From: Pithys albifrons albifrons
Taxonomy: Eukaryota > Chordata > Aves > Passeriformes > Thamnophilidae
NCBI RefSeq assembly: GCF_047495875.1
Contig: NC_092475.1
Location: 12,986,501-13,050,500, forward strand
Direction of reading: 5' to 3'
Length of the DNA: 64,000 nucleotides
The position numbers were made by a program, and so were the translations under genes. The notes beneath the pieces were generated by a model that saw nothing but the letters and a program-made list of their open reading frames with translations, was not told the DNA's origin and did no database searches. Positions 1 through 13,384 of this stretch are shown one piece after another. The stretch's first letter is position 1. Each line of letters opens with the position of its first letter.

Positions 1-550
1 TCTTGTAGCCAATTAGATGCTTCGGTGTATGTGAGGTGAATTGGTTAACCAATAACGTCATGACATGTTGGATGTGTGTTATGGCTTTGGCCAAGTGGGC
101 CTAAATTTAGGTTTTAAAGTTCAGACTAGGCCTGAAATTGTCAGCTAACTTGAGCTGGGCTGAACTAGCTAACAGCTGACTTCTTCTAGTCAGTAATATT
201 GTATTCCATACCATACTGCATCATCTCAAAGGGTGTAAAATCCAGTGGGTGGGAGTGGCTTAGGCAGTTCCACCATGGCTGGAGTACAGAGAAGATGTGC
301 CACAGTTGCTCTCCTCTGTTAGGCCCTGCTCCTGCTGCCACTACTTGCATTTTGGTTTAGTTTCAGGGAAGTAGAAACATTTTGTTGTTACTCTTTGTGT
401 TATGTGTCTTGCTAGGTGTCTTTTAGAGTCTTATAGATCTAGACTTTATTAATTGGGGAGTGGGAGGTTAGTCCTTGTTATATATATATATATCAAACTT
501 GTGTAAGTGTGTGTTATATTGTAGTTTTCTCTTAATTTTCTCTTTTCTGC

Positions 551-1083
551 ATTGGTGAGGCCACACCTTGAGTGTTGTGTTCAGTTCTGGGCCCCTCAGT
601 TCACAAAGGATATTGAGTTGCTGGAGCGGGGCCAGAGAAGAGCAACGAGGCTGGAGAAGGGACTGGAGCACAAGTGCTGTGGGGAGAGGCTGAGGGAGCT
701 GGGGGTGTTTAGCCTGGAGAAGAGGAGGCTCAGAGGTGACCTCAGCACTGTCTGGAACTGCCTGAAGGGAAGTTCTGGCCAGGTGGGGGTTGGTCTCTTC
801 TCCCAGGCACTCAGCAATAGGACAAGGGGGCACGATGGGCTCAAGCTCTGCCAGGGGAAATTGAAGTTGGAGATCAGAAAAAAATTCTTTGCAGAGAGAG
901 TGCTCAGGGATTGGAATGGGCTGCCCAGAGAGGGGGTGGATTCACCATCCCTAGAGATTTTTAAACACAGATTGGACGTAGCGCTGGGTGCCATGATCTG
1001 GTAAAGGGACTGGAGTTGGACCAAGGGTTGGACTTGATGATCTTGGAGGTCTTTTCCAGCCCAATCGATTCTATGATTCTATG
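551..1083 (+). mobile_element. CR1 LINE, 3' fragment (young subfamily)
   Basis: Sense-strand 3' end of a CR1 retrotransposon. It encodes the C-terminal remnant of the ORF2 protein (motifs [53 protein letters not shown]) in one open frame to about 1,004. It ends in the CR1 tail with the repeated octamer-like attctatg. The element is 5'-truncated, lacking the endonuclease and most of the reverse transcriptase, so it is immobile. It shares a 223-nt identical run with the copy at 43,420 (632-854 against 43,422-43,644). It appears inserted in an older LTR-like sequence. Confidence 0.95.
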
Positions 1084-1275
1084 TTCATTTCAGCATAAAC
1101 CTGGTTTAGAGGTTTTTTCCTCTCCCTCTTCTTTTTCCTTTGGCTGGTTGGGGGGAAGAGTAACCCTTTTACTCTGTCTTGGACACTTGGCGTTTTGCCA
1201 GCTCAACCCAAGACAATGTGAGAGGATATAAAAGGTGTGGATGTTACTGAGAATAGATGTACATCTACTAGGAAC

Positions 1276-1334
1276 TAACTACTATGACTACTACTACTAC
1301 TACTATGAACTACTACTATGATCTATGAGCTATG
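1276..1334 (+). repeat. ACT-rich trinucleotide microsatellite
   Basis: Interrupted (ACT)n with about eight uninterrupted or lightly interrupted units, followed by degenerate ctatga units. Confidence 0.85.
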
Positions 1335-4300
1335 AGGAAACTATCTCAAATAAACTCTCTTGGAAACTCTCTTAAGTTGTGAGTCTTCTGATCAGCCTTC
1401 TGGTGCCTGCTGTGCCTGAGCTCTTCAGACCATCATTCACGCTGCCCCCTTACTCGGGATAAGGGGACCCCAATAAATGATGACCCCCAACATGCCCCAA
1501 TATCTGGGGGTGCTGTTGGAGGCACCCACACCCTGAGGGGAAGATTTTGCTCCAGCTGCAAACACCACACAGTCAACTGTGGAGACACCAAAGCCAAATA
1601 GGGAGAAACCAAACATGAAAGCATGTAGAGACATTTTCATAAGGACAGTCTGAGTGTGCCACAGTGCCCACATCTCATCCTGAAAGGCCCTCATCTCCAC
1701 TCCCCCATCACCTCTGCGCCATTCCCAGGGAAGGAAAATCCTGCTGGAGCTCCTCTGCTGAGCTTTAGCTGGAACCAGGCATTTCAGAACCATAAAATTC
1801 AGCTGCCTCAAGCCAAGGAAAAAACCCACCCCTTGGTGATCACTGGTTTTGCTTAAAAATACAAAAACAAAGCAAATATTAAGGTTCAGCCGTCCCTGCA
1901 TCCAGCAGCTGTGATGTAGTGCCTGGTTGCTATGGCCAGATGTGTTTGGAGGGTTGGGAATGGCTGGGAATGGCAAGGAATGGCACATCCCTTTGCCTCA
2001 CCACTATGCACGATGACACTGTGGCAGACACACCATGCAGCTGACTGTAATGGTGCCATGTGGAAGAGGCACAAAAAGTGGTTCTTTCACCAACAATCAC
2101 CCTAAAGGAAGAGTCCACCTCACAGCACCCAGCTGGGCATCACCTTGGGCTGCAGCAGGATGGGCACGAGCAGAGCCAACAGCATCTCAGCATCTACAAC
2201 CATCTCCAATAATATCACCCGTAGGCTCCAAAATGTTGGGGAGAAGATAAATATAGCTCAAAGGAGACTCAGGGATCGAAGAGAAGTGGCCATTATCAGC
2301 CCTCCATCTGCAGTAAAGAGCCAGCCATGTCCGGCACTCCACATCTAATGGGTTTTTAATATTCTCGTGGCACGCACTGTGGTATATATGGTAAGAGACA
2401 CTTGGAGGTCTTGCATGAGCACCAGTACTCGGGGGGTTGCTCACAGAGTTCAGGCTCTTCCTTTCCCTGCCAGCTGCCTTGTAGTTGTAGATGTTTCAAT
2501 TATTCTGTCAAGCTGCATATTCCAAATTAAGGCCAGAGAAGTGTCTCTGTCTTATATAGAAAGAAAGGGAAAAATATATCCCTAAAAGGAAAAGAAATGA
2601 ACTCAGAAATTAATAAGGCTGATTGACAATGCTGCTTTGGAAACTCTGGTACCATATGGCATCCTTGAATGGCTGCAGTGCTGTTAGGATGGAGCTGACC
2701 AGCTGGAGAGTTACTGTGGGTTGTTTGTAATTGTAATAATGGATATCAGATGGCTGGTGTGGAGCAGTTTATAAATGAGAACAGACAATGAGCCGCACTG
2801 TTTGTCAGGAAATCATTGCTGATATGGGCTTTGTGCTACCCACCACTCCCGGGTGGAGCTGGCGGCTCCCAGGGCACCCTGCGCTGCCCATTGCTCTGGC
2901 TCCGACCAGGAAAGGCACAATCCCAGGGTAGGTACCACATTGGTGATCAAAGTGGGTGGTCCGGCCTTGAGAACTGACAATAAAAAACCTCCTTGCCCTA
3001 CTGGTACTTTGAGCAGAGCCCCAGATGCCACTGGGAGATGCCAGCAAGGCTGATGTCCTTCTGCAAAAGATGTAATGTGCAGCCAAGGGGCCTCTCTGAG
3101 GGAGCCAAGGCAGTGGGGACCTGGCTGGGATCTGCCAGAGCCAGGCTCAAAGGGGCTATGCAGGGCTCGGGTCCTGACACTTCCATATTGCTTTTTTGTG
3201 CTGAACAGCCAGAAAAATCATGACATTTCAGAATTTGCCAGTTAATGGATTTTATTTATTTATTTTTTAAAGTCAGTAACAGTGAAATCCATTATTTCAA
3301 TTTCTGCTGTTCTCCAGCTCTACAGTTTATCACATAAAGCGAAGCCTGGATCTGGAACGAAAATGTCACATACTTGTTCCATCACCTTTCCAAAATGAAA
3401 TTCCATCCAAGTTAACCCAGGACATTTCACTGGCCATCTGAAATGTCCTCTGTGCTCCAGCTGAAGCCATCCTGTGCCACATGACCCATCAGCCTGGGGC
3501 AACAAGTCGCAGCCCTGGGGATCCAGGGCAGGAGATAGCTGGGAGAGAAGACTGCATTCAAGGCTTGGTATTACAACTATTTTTAATTCCTTAGCAGTCC
3601 TGGATTATATTTTACCCTAAAGCTTATTAAAGAAAACATAACCAAACTGGATTGTGCACCTTCCCCTGGCACCTGAAGCCCCTTTGCCAGGGGAACATGC
3701 CAGCAGCCTGCTGGGGAGCAGGGCAGTGCCAGGTGATGTGGCAGGGCAGGAAAAGCACACCCACATCTCCTTTCACACGCAAACCCAAACACAGCTGGGC
3801 CATCCAGCAGGTCTTATTCTGGGTTAGTCAGTCCGGACCCAGGGATAAAAGGAGTCCTGGCACTGCTGGTTTCCCCCTGCTTCAGGCTGATGGCAACTCT
3901 GGTGCCAGGGCCAGGGAGCAGCGGGTGCTGCAGGACTGGCCGGCCGGCAGCAGGGAGAGCTTTCTAGGAAAGCAATCTCCGTGGGAATGTGGCCAGGACT
4001 GGAGCAGTGGCCATGGCACGTGCCAAGCACTGGGCAGGGCAACCACGAGCTGACATGCTCCTCTGCAGGGCATCTCCACAGCCTGGAAATGTTCCTGCCG
4101 CTCCGGCTGCCTGAATGACACGATCGTGGGCACTGTGGGGGTGTCTGGGGATCCCTCACTCAGGACATCCTCCCACCATGTCCAGGTTGCACAGGGAAGG
4201 GTGGGCAGGAGTGCTGGTAGTGCAAGGACACGGCCTGGGGGGGACTGTACCCAACTCATCATCCTTGGCAAAACCCCTCCCTCAGCTCTGTCATTTCCAG

Positions 4301-4367
4301 CCCTCACTACCAGTAACAGAATTGCTGCTCTCTGGTTTTGTTAGGATGAGAAGTGAAATATTTCTTA

Positions 4368-4490
4368 TACATATGTATTTTACATATTTTTAGATATGTT
4401 TTCTATATATTCTTATATACAGGCTTTTTATAGATATGATATATATAATATATTTTTATATATTATATTATATATTCCTCTGTAGTATAG
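4368..4490. repeat. AT-rich low-complexity tract
   Basis: Dominated by tatat and atattt runs, including tatatattatattatatatt-like sequence near 4,455-4,480. It could act as a DNA-unwinding or matrix-attachment type sequence, but nothing beyond base composition supports that. Confidence 0.8.
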
Positions 4491-7400
4491 AAATATTTCT
4501 GAGAACCCCCAGGGTGCACAGATCCTCACACAACTCTTGGTCAAGCTGGAAACAGGCAGGGCAAAGTGATTAAAGTCCATGATAGAAATCAGCAGGCAGG
4601 AAGACTTGCTCTAATCCATCACCCCTAACCAAGCTCTGTGGTTAATTCCCTGAAGAAATATGAAGCTCTACTCCCAGTTCTGAAAACATCCCTGTTTATA
4701 CTGGGGCATGGCTCTTCCTCCAAAGTCCAGTATTTCTTTTTTTCCAATTCTGAGAGGATTATTTGAGTCTGCTTATTTGCAGCCTTGGTTTCTAGGCTTT
4801 CATATAAAATGTGAGTTACCCATTCATCTTAATAGCAGAGATTTTATCTTATATATATGGACCATTATTTAGGGGAAATTGGCATTCATTAGCATGCACC
4901 AAACACCATAATTAAGTTTGAATTTCTAAGGGAATGCTGAGGTGAGACATGAGTGTGTTTTGGACACCCCCTCCGGAGCTGGACCTGGCCTGGGAAGCAA
5001 GAGGGCTGATGGCATCTCCCAGACTCCTCCATGGTGTCCCATCCCTGTGTTTCCACAGACCTCCCAGTGACCTGCTCACATCCTCCCACTTTCAGCCTGA
5101 AGTTGTCACTCTATAGGAAACCTCCCCCACGTTCTGCAGCTCAACTTTGGCTGAACCTCAAGAGTGATCTGAACTAACTGAAGGAAGAGGAGTCAGAGAA
5201 CAGCCCAACGGTCCTTCCTGAGGAGGCAATTGCTGTCAAAGTGTTGGTGGCATCACCCAGCCCTGGTCCCCAGCAATGAGCTGCAGTTCCCTGTGTGACG
5301 TTGTCAGGGCAGATACATCTATCACGCTATCACCTTTACAATCACAGTGACTACAAGCCCTGACAAGCTCTGTCAGCAGTTTAAACGCAAAGAGGATTAG
5401 ATTTCAAAAGAAAGAGGTATTCAGCATGAACCCGTACTCAAACACACCAGTTTTTCTGGCACAGTCATTCTGGAAACTCTGAGCACCCCACGCAGGGTGC
5501 AGGCCTTTGCTGGTGTCCAAACATCCTTTAGTTCATGTGGTTTAGTGAGCTCAGCTTGGCTTGACATGGCTTTTGGGGTGTCCCCTGTTTAATCAGCCCC
5601 CATCGCCCCCCACCACCCGTGGAGGGGCCCCACTGGCAGCCACGCTGGCATCATTGTTGGTTTTTGTTTTACAGGGGTAATAGAGCCTACCCACATCCTC
5701 CCAGCCCTGCCCACCCACACGCTGCTGGCATTAATGGGTTTACTTTGCCGTGCCTGGCAGGTAACGGCCTCCCAAAGGCTGTGTCACTTTGTCATCCCAA
5801 GCTGGCAGCTGCACAGCAGGCAAGTGGCAGGTGGCAGCCCCATGACCCCTCACACAGGGTGTGATGCTGGTGTGACCAGTGTGTCCTGGAGGGCTCGATT
5901 CAGGGTTCCCATCACCACTCCCAGCCCTGATGCATCTCCAGCCCCACTGGCTTCTCATGCTCCTCTCTCCCCTTCTATGGGAGGTTGACAAATCAGCAAG
6001 AATCTGCTGAAGGGAGTTGAAAATCCAAGGCAGGAACCAGCTGAGCACCAGGATGGGCATGTGGTGGCTCTGAGCTTGGGCCCCCACACAGCCACACCAA
6101 CCCGAAACCCTCGACGAGCAGCCGGGTGGGATGAGAGTACCCAGAGCCAGAGGAGGGATCAGGTGGGGATGAGCACCAAAAAGCTGTCCCCAGCTGGGAG
6201 GAAGAGCATGAAAGCACAGGGATGAAGGTGTTTTAGGAGCAGAGAGCACAAATAAAATTGAACAGAGGATGATGGTAAAGTGGTGAGCTGCAAAAGACAC
6301 TGAAAATTCCTTCTGCTTCAGACATCTGCAAAATTATCCTACTAGAACCAAAATCAGGCTCTTACCCCAGCCTCTACTCACTCCAGATTTACTGAGATCC
6401 CAAACACCTCCAAGGTGGCAGCAGACTTTTGCTTTGTGTCTGTGTGGACACACGTGTCCCATTGCTGCAAAATGATTAAAAGTGTTTAGAAAAACATAGC
6501 AAAGCCCAGAAAAGTGCTGGCTGCTCACATGAAGATGGCCATGAGATGTCTTCATGGAGGAGCAGCAGACTCCACGGGCACTCCAGGGGTGTGATGTGAG
6601 CTCCCATCCCCTGGCTGTGCTCTGACAGGAGCTCTGGTTGAGATTTGCAAAGTGATTGCTCCTTAGAGAAATTATGGGATTTACCCTCCCACTGCAGGTC
6701 TGGCTGGAAATGGAGAACAACTGCCTGGCTGGTGGTGATGCTGCCACCCAAGGAACCACCCTGGGACAGCCCTTCTGCCTTCCCAGGACTCCCCTGGACA
6801 AGGGACTGCTCCAAACAAATCCTCCGTCCTCGGTCCATCTGCTGCTTGAATCCCTGCTCCAGGCTGCAACGTTGGGGTGGCTCCCACTCCTCATTAGAGG
6901 TCACAGCCCCTGAGCAAAGATTAATCTGGCACTCGTGCGAATTTATCTGCTTGAAAAGAGGGACCAGCTCTGACCTCGCAGTCTGGAGACTGGTGGGGAG
7001 TTTACTGTCCCCTGAGCTGTCAAGCCAATTCCCTGCAGTACCAAGCTGTTGTTCTTGGCATCTGTTAGGCAGAAAGACTGTGAAACACCCCAAATATCTG
7101 TTTGTTTTAAAAGGTAAATATTAATTTCAGGATGCTGTTTACATAAGCAGACTCTCCGAGCTTGAACTCACTGCCTTTTGCTAGTGTCACATGGTATTAC
7201 TGTGTATTTAACATTTATTTAACTCTACTTGGTCCTGCTTGTGCCAGATGGCAAACAGTCTGCACAGCCAGGCAGGGCTTAGCTCGGTGCTGCTGGGAGC
7301 ATGACAAGGGGGTGGGTTGAGACTGCAAAACGAAAAGTTTGAGCAGTTTTCTGGCTGCAGGTTTCTGAATGACACCAAAACACCCTGTGGCTCTGATGAC

Positions 7401-9220
7401 CCTGAGGCAGGGTGGTGGCCCTGCCTCCAGAAGCGTGGCAGAATTCGAAAGCAAAACAATCAGAGAATCATCCTCTGACAAGACCAAAGCAGTGCAAAGG
7501 CTGGGATTTCACCAGCCCTGGCCTGGCCTCAGAGTCTGATCACCTTGGCCTGATCCTGCCTGGCACTGAGCTCCTTCACTGCTTCACAGGGAGCAGATCT
7601 GTGGATCCCAGCACAGTTGTCCCTGCCAGGCCACCACAGTTTGTATGCACTGGGTGGGAACCCAGAGCTGAAAGCCTGAGCTGCACAAGTGGGGGGTGCC
7701 TGGGCAGCCTGTGACCAGGAGCAGATGACATGGGAGAGGACCCGCTCACTGGCTCCTGAGATCCTGAACAGGGGGTTTGTTCATCTCAGTGACGAGCTGA
7801 GAGATCCTGCAAAGTGATGCACAGCCCTGATGAACAGCCCTGACTGCTGAATGCTCACATGTCACTTTTCTGTCCCTCCTGACTTTTACTCTCCCAGCAC
7901 AGGACATTTCTGGGGGAATGCAGCACTGATGGTTTCACCACTTTCTCAAACAATGAAGACATGCAGCCAGATGGCCTCTGGGAAACAAATAGGGTATTCA
8001 AGACAATATCACCCTCTTTATGGCTGCAGCAGACAGCCATCAGCTTGAACACACAAATGAAGAAGATCTGAGATGGCTTCAGGGACAGCATTACTGCTTC
8101 TAAGCTGAGCTGGACACTCTCATGCTCAAACATTCATGTTTGCAGAAAGGGACCTGCGTGATAAATAATGTCCCCAGATTTTATCACAGAAGTATTGCAT
8201 GTTTGGGCTTGATCACTGCTGTGTGCTCTGCTTCCCACCTGCTGAGCAGGTCTCATCCCACCCTCCTCTCCTCCAGCAGTTCTTGCTCAGTGAGATCCCA
8301 TCCTCCTCCCACTGGACACACCTGCCTCTCTGGGCAACACTGACCACTCCCAGTGTGCCTGGAGAAACACTGACCAGACACCAGGACTGACCTTGGGAAA
8401 CCACCAGGCTCCAGACCTTCCTTCTGGCACCATCTGCCTCCCTCTCCTTTAACTCAGTTCTCACCCATGTTAATGATGCTTGTATTAAACTTTGCATTTT
8501 GCCTTGTTTAGAAAACTGGTTCCCAGTGAAGAAAGCAGGCAGGTTACTCTGCCATGACCTATCCCACGAGATAAACCCTTTATCTCACTTCCCACGCATT
8601 TTTATGACAGTAATTACTCATTTTTTCAGCATTTTTAGAGCTACACATGCCTGTGAGATGAGAAATTTCTAAATAACATTCCCTCTTGCTCTTGTGTTCA
8701 CTGTTCTTTCATCAAACCCATTAATCCCTTGCCACTAGACTTGCTTTCTCTGCAGAGGAAATGGGAGGATCAAGCTGGTGTGGGACCTGGGAGGGGTCAG
8801 CAAAGGGGTGAGGAAGAGGCAGGACAAGGCAGTTGGGAGCAAGAACAGGCATACACCTTTGCCTGAGTGAGCTTTTTGCAGCCCAGAGCTCTGGCCATCA
8901 GCTGAGACCTTCCCTCCCTCCATCTCAGCATCCTGCTCCCTCCTTCTAATGTTGGTCTGCAGAGAGGAGAACAACCTTCAGCTGTCCTCAGGTACCTCAG
9001 CAGCTGCAGGGACAGAGCACCTCAGACCTGCTGGTGACTCACCTCACTCCATACCCTGCTGCACAGGGCCTTGCTTGAGATGGGGACTCACACAAACCCA
9101 CACCTTGGAGGAGCAGAGCCAGGGTTGCAAAGAAAGAGCTACTTCCAGAGATGGAGCTTCCCACTGGCAGCCACCTCTGTCATGTTGGTTTTATTCAGAG
9201 GAGCACAAGACCATGAGGTT

Positions 9221-9680
9221 TCATAGAATCATAGAAGGTTTGGCTTGGAAGGGACCACACCCCTGGTATGGGTAAGGACACCTTTTGTTATCTTAGGTTG
9301 TTCCAAGCCCTGTCCAACCTGGCCTGGGACACTTCCAGGGATGGGGCAGCCACAGCTTCTCTGGGCACCCTGTGCCAGGGCCTCTTCACCTTCATAGGGA
9401 AGAATTTCTTCCCAATATCCAATCTAAACCATCCTCACCTTGTTCTGTCACTCCAGGGCCTTGCAATGTATCTCCCTCTGTCTTCCTTGCCAGCTCTCTT
9501 CAGGTACAGCAAGGCCACAATTAGGTCACCTCAAAGCCTGTTCTTCTCCAGGCTGAACAATCTCAATTTTCTCAGCCTTTCCTCATAGCAGAGGAGCTCC
9601 ATCCCTCTAATCATCTTCTTGTCCTCCTCTGGACTCGCTCCAACAGGTCTCTGTCCTTGCTGTGCATCCTGTTTCCTTTG
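9221..9680 (-). mobile_element. CR1 LINE, 3' fragment, older copy
   Basis: Reverse-complement CR1 beginning with the tail tcatagaatcatagaaggtt and continuing through ttggaagggacc, tccaacctggcctgggacac and cttctccaggctgaac. It is more diverged than the copies at 551, 22,571 and 43,420 and contains indels. The left end of the original element (right end here) fades out near 9,680. Confidence 0.9.
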
Positions 9681-10109
9681 GTAGGACCTTTGCAGGAGCT
9701 GAAGGAGTACAGAAGGGGACCAGACCCAGAATGGTGCTTCACATCAGTGCTTGGGTACAGCAGACAGAACTGAAAAACCATCCTCAGAGCACAGCTCGCT
9801 CAGCATGGCACAAACTGAGGTGTGGGGTGCCAGCAAGTAATCAGAGCAGGTGCCAAGTACCTGCTTGGGCAGCAAACACTGCTCCCCTGTGCACCAAATA
9901 GAGAAGCACTCCATGGAAAGCCAGTCCGTGACTCGACTCTCTGATATCCAATTAAATGTGCTAAAGATGGTGGGAGTATTTCTTGACTTGTGGAGGGCAT
10001 ATATTAATATTTTTGTGGTTTACTGGCCATAGATTTATAACATATATAGTGGCTGTGTATTTATAGTCCTAAAAATGTTGTTTGCAAAACTGTGGATGCT
10101 CAGTCGGGT

Positions 10110-10158
10110 GTGATATATGTATATAAATACTTAGACACACACATATATATATACACCC
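10110..10158. repeat. TA/CA low-complexity tract
   Basis: Short run of tatatgtatataaatac followed by acacacacatatatatatac. A degenerate dinucleotide microsatellite. Confidence 0.8.
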
Positions 10159-12440
10159 CTCTAGCATGTGTGTCCCCACATACTGCACTGGGCTGAGAAG
10201 TCTTTTTCCTGTCCCAAATACATTATGTTTAAATGAGAAAAAGGTTCCAAATGAAGTCCATATGCCTGCAGAGCTCCTTCTCTAATGCACAAGCCTATTT
10301 CAAGGACATACAGAAGCATCAGCTGAGTGAACAGGTGTTGCTCAGTTGGACACAGCACAGAAATCCATACGCATAAAGGCTGGGTGGGTTTTTTTCTCTT
10401 GGAGCAAATAAACCCTGCTCTGTGTACTAATGTACCAGCAGAGCAGAAATTGCATCTGACACCTTCATTTGAGGGCTGTTGATGTTTCCCAGCCTTTACT
10501 CCAGCTCCAAAGAGCATGAGACAAGCTCAACTTGCTGTATGGCTTAAAATCTGGGGAGCTGGGGGTGGGGAAGGGGTGATCTCCACAGGGCAGGCTAGGG
10601 CAGGGCCTGTCACAGGGTGACAGTGTCCCTCTGCTCACAGACCATCAGGATGTGGAGCTCATCCTTCCTGCAGGACCGTGCCCATGCCCCACATCTCATC
10701 CACAACCCTGCCCCACTTGTCTCAAATCTGAGGATTCCTTGCTCACCCCTCTCCCTGTCTGTAGAAGGCACTTGCTGGAGGAGCAGCAGAATGGCACCAT
10801 TTAAGACATGAGCTTGCTTCTGTGGGGAAGTCACACAAACCTATGGAAACACCCCCAAAACTGCTGTCTTGAGCAGGTGCAGCTTTCATTGGCATTGAGG
10901 CCTGCAAGATCAAGCTCTATGTGCACCTTTTCCTGGTATTCACTGGGTATTATTTAGACAATCCTCTCCTCTTTGGAGTTTCCCTCTGCAGCTGTTCCAT
11001 CTTTAGGAGCCAAGCAGCAATGCAGACCCTGTAACAGAACTGCCCTGTACCCTCCATGCTTTACCTTGGGCTGTATTAAAGCTCTTGAAAAGAAAGGAAG
11101 ACGAAAAATACATTTGCTCCTCCTTCAGAGCTTTCCTCAGCACATCCCAGTGCTCTGCTTTGCTGTCCCAGCCCTCATTGTCCTTTTCCCATTCCGAGCA
11201 GTGACACTTCACACTGGGGCATGTCCCCCAAGACTGTGGTGCTCCAGAGGGATGGGACACAAAGCAGGGCAGCAATGGCCCCACATCATCACAGCAGTTC
11301 CCATCTCCTCCTCTGCACTCGGGCACATGGGGGGCTCCAGCATGGGTGAGCCTCAGGGAGATGCCAGGCTGTGGCTGAGAAGCATGTCCAGGTGGCTTAG
11401 GAAGCTGCTCCCACCTCACTGGACTCTGATGGAGCCCAGTCTGCCAACCCTCAAGGCTTTTCACAGGCTCTGAGGACCAGCTAAATTAAAACAAAGCCCT
11501 TATCAGCACCCCACACAATTGCCCTCTCTGCTCCACCAGTGTGAGTTTGGGCACAGCGAGGGTGTAGATGACACTGAAATGAAGTGGTGATAAACACAGA
11601 CCAGAGCCAAGCTGCAGCCACCGAGGCAGGAGATAAGGGTGGCGTGAGGGATGCAGGCTCTGGCAGACAGGGCCAGGGAAGCACTGGTGCCTTCCAAGGG
11701 GAGGAGGCAGAGACACAAAGTTAGAAAGGACAATAGGACTAGATGGATGGTCCTGTCCTTTCAGTGCAAATTTGGATCTGCTCCATCCTGGGACATCTGG
11801 GCCCAGGAGATGCCTGTTCTTGGCCAGCAAACTCAAACAGAGCCTGTGGCTCCCTGAGCATCCACAGCGAGCCACTGTCAAGCTGCAGTGCTGGGCTTTC
11901 CACAGGCTGCTTCCCAGCAACTACCAGCCCAGAACTGGAGCAGGTCAAACCCAGTTTGCTGAGAGCATGGTCCTACTGGGGAACAGCAGCACTGACCCAT
12001 GGGCCCTTTTTTCCCTGAGAAGGACTCACAGCTCTCAGCACCATGATTATAGAGGCACTGACTTGAGGAGGTGGATAGTGCCTTAGGGCAGCCACTTTGG
12101 ATCTCCTGATCCATTCCTAGAACTCTCCTTCACTGGAAGTGAGCTCTGCCAAGGCTGAGCCAAGAGATGGCTGGGCATCAAGAGCCACACTGGGCCCAGC
12201 GTGACTTGCTAACTGGTGGGAGACTGGGTCCTGGCTCTGCTTCCAGGATCACATATGTATTTTATTGCTGGGAAGACAAACCCTGGCTATAACCCAAGTT
12301 GCAGACATTTCTTTCTCCCACGGCTATTTCCAAGTGTTTCGGAACATCCCTGCCCAAGCTGGCCTATCTGCAGTTTCCCTTGGGAATCTACCATGGCAAA
12401 CCCCTCCAGGGTGGGAGCAAGGTTGTGCTTAGTTTTCAGA

Positions 12441-12653
12441 TGCCAATTGGACTTCAGCATGAGGAAAAGGTTCTTCCCCCAGAGGGTGGTGGGCACTGAA
12501 CAGGCTCCCCAGAGCAGTGGGCACAGCCCCAAGGCTGCCAGAGCTCAAGAAGCATTTGGACAATGGTCTCGGGGACAGGGTGGGGTTATTGGGGTGTCTG
12601 TGCAGGGCCAGGGGCTGAACTGCTGATCCCTTCCAGCCTAGGATATTCTATGA
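12441..12653 (+). mobile_element. CR1 LINE, short 3' fragment
   Basis: Sense-strand CR1 recognised by gcatgaggaaaaggttcttc, ccagagggtggtgggcactg, cttccagcctaggatattctatgag. It ends in a degraded tail and covers only the last part of ORF2 and the 3' UTR. Confidence 0.85.
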
Positions 12654-13169
12654 GGCTGCAGCCTTGACAAACCCCATATAGGACTCTCAGGCTCTCAGTG
12701 AAGCTCTCACAATCCCAAACTCTGGCATTTCTGGGCTTTAAGGCACCTACCAGAGATAAATGCACTAATACTTTAATTTGTAGGAGTGCAAACAAGTCAG
12801 GTCTGATGTGGATATTTGACTGTGCCAGGACTCACCGGGACATTTTGTGGACATGGTTTTGTGATGGGCTTGGAATGTGGGAAGTGCCAGGAAGGAGCAA
12901 AACTTTGGTTACAATACCCGTGGCCCCAGGGCTGGGCTGCAGACAAACATATTTGTAGCTACAGGAAATTCAAAAGTGAGCAGTTCAGATCTATATGAGA
13001 TCCTGTAAGACTGAAGGCAGCCTGCACAAACCCTGTGAGACTCAGCTACCAGCTAGAAGCAGCAAAGAGCTCAGCTGCTGCTGGCTGGTAGGGAGGAGGT
13101 TACTCCCCAAGAATTCACATAGTAGGAATTCACAGGACTCTGCAGGTGCATGAAAACAGCCAGGATAAA

Positions 13170-13384
13170 ATAATATAAACATGGGACTTGTGAGGTATGG
13201 GTTTCTAACCAATTGAAGTTTCTAGCGTGGTGATGTGTAACTCTTTTAACCAATAAGCTGTAGTTCTGACCCTATATAAACTGTGTGCTTTGTGTAACAA
13301 AATGTCCTCACTATGAATCTCATAGATTTGTTGTGTGAAGTCCTTTCTCTCCGCAAGAAGTTTGTTTACTTTCCATATTCATCC
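13170..13384 (+). mobile_element. Possible LTR relic next to the upstream minisatellite
   Basis: The segment has a promoter-like order: two CCAAT motifs (near 13,210 and 13,250), a tatataaac box near 13,274, then ctcctttctct-type pyrimidine sequence. This is the layout of a retroviral U3-R region. The stretch between the two CCAAT motifs resembles positions 10-57 in spacing and partly in sequence, suggesting a dispersed family. No internal retroviral coding sequence, primer-binding site or target duplication is visible. It could instead be unrelated AT-rich DNA. Confidence 0.35.

Larger units (their letters stand above)
1..1440 (+). mobile_element. Possible old LTR-like segment split by a CR1 insertion
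   Basis: Positions 9-57 carry two CCAAT motifs about 40 bp apart, as at 13,210-13,260. After the CR1 (551-1,083) come a gatataaaagg box (near 1,205), an ACT-rich microsatellite and a caaataaact signal (near 1,345), consistent with a decayed LTR interrupted by the LINE. The boundaries are guesses and no viral protein remnant was recognised. Apart from the CR1 and the microsatellite nothing else is seen here. Confidence 0.25.
1091..9220. other. Intergenic sequence upstream of CBFA2T2, no gene recognised
   Basis: Apart from the ACT microsatellite and the AT-rich tract, I see no exon with splice signals and recognisable homology, no RNA gene and no clear transposon. Open frames of up to about 200 codons (for example 6,476-7,093 minus) have no codon-level or homology support. 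In mammals the neighbour on this side is SNTA1, transcribed away from CBFA2T2; none of its exons was recognised. Confidence 0.7.
9681..13169. other. Intergenic sequence, no gene recognised
   Basis: Contains the CA/TA tract at 10,110 and the CR1 at 12,441. Nothing else is supportable. The open frames here lack splice signals and homology. Confidence 0.7.

Noticed and set aside
5740..6300. 186-codon minus-strand open frame in intergenic DNA
   Set aside because: No recognised motif or homology, no splice or promoter context, and composition is like its surroundings.
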